Source of the DNA: PWQG01 sp040882255 | GTDB lineage: Bacteria > Pseudomonadota > Gammaproteobacteria > Pseudomonadales > Pseudohongiellaceae | NCBI GenBank assembly: GCA_040882255.1 | Contig: JBBEBP010000025.1 | Location: 1-15,347 of the forward strand | Reading direction: 5' to 3' | Length of the DNA: 15,347 bases | Position numbers and translations under genes: made by a program | In this document: piece by piece, positions 13,714-15,347 of the stretch | Numbering within the stretch: position 1 is the first letter of the stretch | Layout: each line of letters opens with the position of its first letter | The notes under the pieces: model-generated | What the model was told of the DNA's origin: nothing | Database searches by the model: none | What the model saw: only the letters and a program-made list of their open reading frames with translations

Positions 13714-14412
13714 CGCGGCTCCGGAGACCCGTTTACGGCCAGCATCGGCGCGGCGTTCCTGGCCACGCTGAAGCGGGACCTGCTGATCGCGCTCAAGCGC
13801 CGCAACGATCTGCTCAACCCCATCATGTTTTTCCTGATCGTGGTCACACTGTTCCCGCTGGGCATCTCGCCGGACCCCGAGCAGCTCTCGCAGGTGGCCG
13901 CCGGCGTGGTCTGGGTCTCGGCGCTGCTGGCCTCCATGCTGTCGCTGGACAACCTGTTTCGCGCCGACTACGAAGACGGCTCCCTGGAGCAGCTCCTGCT
14001 CAGCCCGCAGCCCCTGTACTTCCTGGTGCTGGCCAAGAACATAGCCCACTGGTTGGTCAGCGGCCTGCCGGTGGTGATTCTTTCGCCGGTGATGGCCTAC
14101 ATGCTGTACCTGCCCGGTGAGGCCTACGGCACGCTGGTGCTGAGCCTGTTGATCGGCACGCCGGTGCTGAGCCTGTTCGGCTCCATCGGCGTGGCGCTGA
14201 CCGTGGGGCTGGGCAGCCGGGGGCTGATCCTGGCGGTGATCGTGCTGCCGCTGAGCATGCCTGTGCTGATCATCGGCGCCAAGGCCGTCACCGACGTCAT
14301 GTTCGGGCTGCCGGTGGGCATGCACCTGTCACTGCTCGGCGCCATGCTGGCACTGGCCCTGAGCATCGGTCCGCTGGCCTCGGCGGCGGCGCTCAAAATC
14401 AGCGTCAACTAG
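13678..14412 (+). CDS. ccmB: Heme exporter membrane protein CcmB, with repeat-encoded N-terminus
   Basis: CcmB is an inner-membrane subunit of the CcmABCD complex. The 244-residue product is about 20 longer than E. coli CcmB. The conserved part begins near residue 23 (SIGAAFLATLKRDLLIALKRRN), followed by about six membrane segments and hallmarks such as NPIMFFLIVVTLFPLGISPDP, DGSLEQLLLSP, HWLVSGLPVVILSP and GVALTVGLGSRG, ending ASAAALKISVN. The first residues MREEKRGTVPVF come from a REP-like repeat. I see no other ATG or GTG before the conserved core, so translation must pass through the repeat. Start and ccmA stop overlap as ATGA. The frame is open upstream inside ccmA, but that part is a shadow frame. 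Confidence 0.95.
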   Translation: MREEKRGTVPVFRGSGDPFTASIGAAFLATLKRDLLIALKRRNDLLNPIMFFLIVVTLFPLGISPDPEQLSQVAAGVVWVSALLASMLSLDNLFRADYEDGSLEQLLLSPQPLYFLVLAKNIAHWLVSGLPVVILSPVMAYMLYLPGEAYGTLVLSLLIGTPVLSLFGSIGVALTVGLGSRGLILAVIVLPLSMPVLIIGAKAVTDVMFGLPVGMHLSLLGAMLALALSIGPLASAAALKISVN

Positions 14413-14490
14413 CGCATTTCCTGATACAGATCGTAACGCACTTGCGGGGCGGCTGTGGTATAGTCGAGCCCGTTTCGCGAGGCTGGAAAA

Positions 14491-14524
14491 GGGAGGAAAA
14501 AAAGGGGGACTGTCCCTCTTTTTT
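14491..14524 (+). repeat. REP-like hairpin between Shine-Dalgarno and ATG of ccmC
   Basis: GGGAGG (14491-14496) is the only good ribosome site before the ccmC ATG at 14531, but it is 34 nt away. Between them lies a near-perfect palindrome (14498-14524): A6, GGGGG, ACTGT, CCCTC, T6, with core GGGACTGTCCC (14506-14516). Folding it leaves about 7 unpaired nt between the ribosome site and the ATG. The A/T tails also give it the look of an intrinsic terminator, which would have to be read through for ccmC expression from the upstream promoter. Confidence 0.75.
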
Positions 14525-14530
14525 CATACG

Positions 14531-15271
14531 ATGTGGGTCTGGTTCAGCAAACTGGGGTCGCCCCGGTGGTTCTATCACTGGTCCGGGTACTGGCTGCCGT
14601 GGCTGTATGCGGCCATGCTCATCCTGTTCGCCATCGGCCTGCCGTGGGCGCTGTTGTTCGTGCCGCCCGACTACCAGCAGGGCGAGACCATCCGCATCAT
14701 GTACGTGCACGTGCCGGTGGCCAGTATTTCCCTGGCCTGCTTCCCCTTGATGGCCGTGGCCGGCGTCATAACCCTGGTATGGCGCATGAAGCTGGCGGAC
14801 ATGGTGGCCAGGGCAGTGGCGCCGGTGGGCGCCTGGTTCACCGCCGTGGCACTGGCCACCGGGGCCATCTGGGGCGATCCGATCTGGGGCACCTGGTGGG
14901 CCTGGGATGCACGGCTGACCTCGCTGCTGATCCAGTTTTTCCTGTTCATCGGCGTGATCGCCCTGCGCTCGGCCATCGAGAGCCCGGACGCCGCTGCCCG
15001 TGCCTGCGCCATCCTGGCCATCGTCGGCGCCATCAACGTGCCCATCATCAAGTATTCGGTGGAGTGGTGGAACACCCTGCACCAGCCGGCCAGCAATTTC
15101 TCCACGGACTCGGTGGCGCCCAATCCGCCCGAGGTCTGGGTGCCATTGCTGATCATGATCGGCGCCGTCTATGTGTTTTTTGCCATCACCCTGATTCTGC
15201 GCGTGCGCAACGAGATCCTGCAGCGCGAGCGCCGCGCAGCCTGGGTGAAAGAGTTGGTGGAAGAAAAATAG
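14531..15271 (+). CDS. ccmC: Heme handling protein CcmC
   Basis: CcmC presents heme to CcmE at the outer face of the inner membrane. The 246-residue product has six predicted membrane segments and the tryptophan-rich WWD motif WGTWWAWDARLTS (starting at residue 119). Both heme-ligand histidines are present, H60 in MYVHVPVA and H184 in WNTLHQPAS, numbered as in E. coli CcmC. The N-terminus MWVWFSKLGSPRWFYHW matches gammaproteobacterial CcmC, so the ATG is right despite no ribosome site directly before it. It follows ccmB by 118 nt, unlike the overlapping ccmA-ccmB pair, with a REP-like hairpin in the gap. The rest of the ccm cluster would be expected past the window end. Confidence 0.97.
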   Translation: MWVWFSKLGSPRWFYHWSGYWLPWLYAAMLILFAIGLPWALLFVPPDYQQGETIRIMYVHVPVASISLACFPLMAVAGVITLVWRMKLADMVARAVAPVGAWFTAVALATGAIWGDPIWGTWWAWDARLTSLLIQFFLFIGVIALRSAIESPDAAARACAILAIVGAINVPIIKYSVEWWNTLHQPASNFSTDSVAPNPPEVWVPLLIMIGAVYVFFAITLILRVRNEILQRERRAAWVKELVEEK

Positions 15272-15292
15272 AAAAAATGGGAACAGGAAGAA

Positions 15293-15347
15293 GGAAAATG
15301 GGGGCCGGAAAATGGGGAATGGAAAATGGGGACAGTCCCGGTTTTTC
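15293..15347. repeat. 14-bp tandem repeats and REP-like core after ccmC (cut by window end)
   Basis: GGAAAATGGGG occurs at 15293, 15307 and 15321, an exact 14-bp period, and the third copy runs into GGGACAGTCCC (15329-15339) followed by GGTTTTTC, the same tail as at 13707-13713. A looser AAAATGGG lies at 15274-15281. The element is incomplete at the right edge; an inverted partner may follow. Confidence 0.8.

Noticed and set aside
14459..14464. TATAGT as a -10 for a separate ccmC promoter
   Set aside because: No -35 at 16-18 bp spacing; TTGCGG at 14442 is only 11 bp away. Not enough to call a promoter.

Overview
The window is GC-rich DNA from a gammaproteobacterium. Evidence is protein similarity by eye (Nth, MetG, Dcd and CcmABC closely resemble gammaproteobacterial proteins as I remember them) and the nth / rnfB-like / metG / dcd neighbourhood. 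I cannot fix the genus. There is no phage, plasmid, tRNA, rRNA or CRISPR signature.

Layout. 1-377: no convincing gene; two inverted copies of a 46-bp interspersed repeat, one inside a larger 30-bp inverted repeat. 378-2818 (minus): a secreted tetratricopeptide-repeat protein preceded by nth (endonuclease III). 2970-7189 (plus): a tightly overlapping three-gene operon encoding a KaiC-family double-ATPase, KaiB, and a PAS-PAS-GGDEF-EAL cyclic-di-GMP enzyme. 7216-7872 (minus): a soluble RnfB-like three-cluster ferredoxin. 8186-10532 (plus): a 55-residue rubredoxin and metG. 10650-12269: a periplasmic DegP/Deg9-like serine protease. 12441-15271: dcd, then the cytochrome c maturation genes ccmA, ccmB and ccmC; the window ends just after ccmC.

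The most interesting system is kaiC-kaiB-GGDEF/EAL. There is no kaiA, and the usual histidine-kinase output is replaced by a bifunctional-looking c-di-GMP enzyme whose start codon lies inside kaiB. KaiC keeps a Ser-Thr pair at the phosphorylation-site position and a canonical first ATPase domain. It has lost the Glu-Glu pair of the second domain and carries a long C-terminal coiled coil. I infer a KaiA-independent timer or switch wired to c-di-GMP.

The second theme is a REP-like palindromic repeat with core GGGACAGTCCC / GGGACTGTCCC, packed into the last 3.1 kb. It forms a perfect 41-bp-stem hairpin between the protease gene and dcd. It sits across the ccmA/ccmB junction, where it encodes the end of CcmA and the start of CcmB. 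It is wedged between the Shine-Dalgarno sequence and the ATG of ccmC, and it recurs after ccmC at the window edge.

All functional calls rest on motif reading by eye; no database search was possible.
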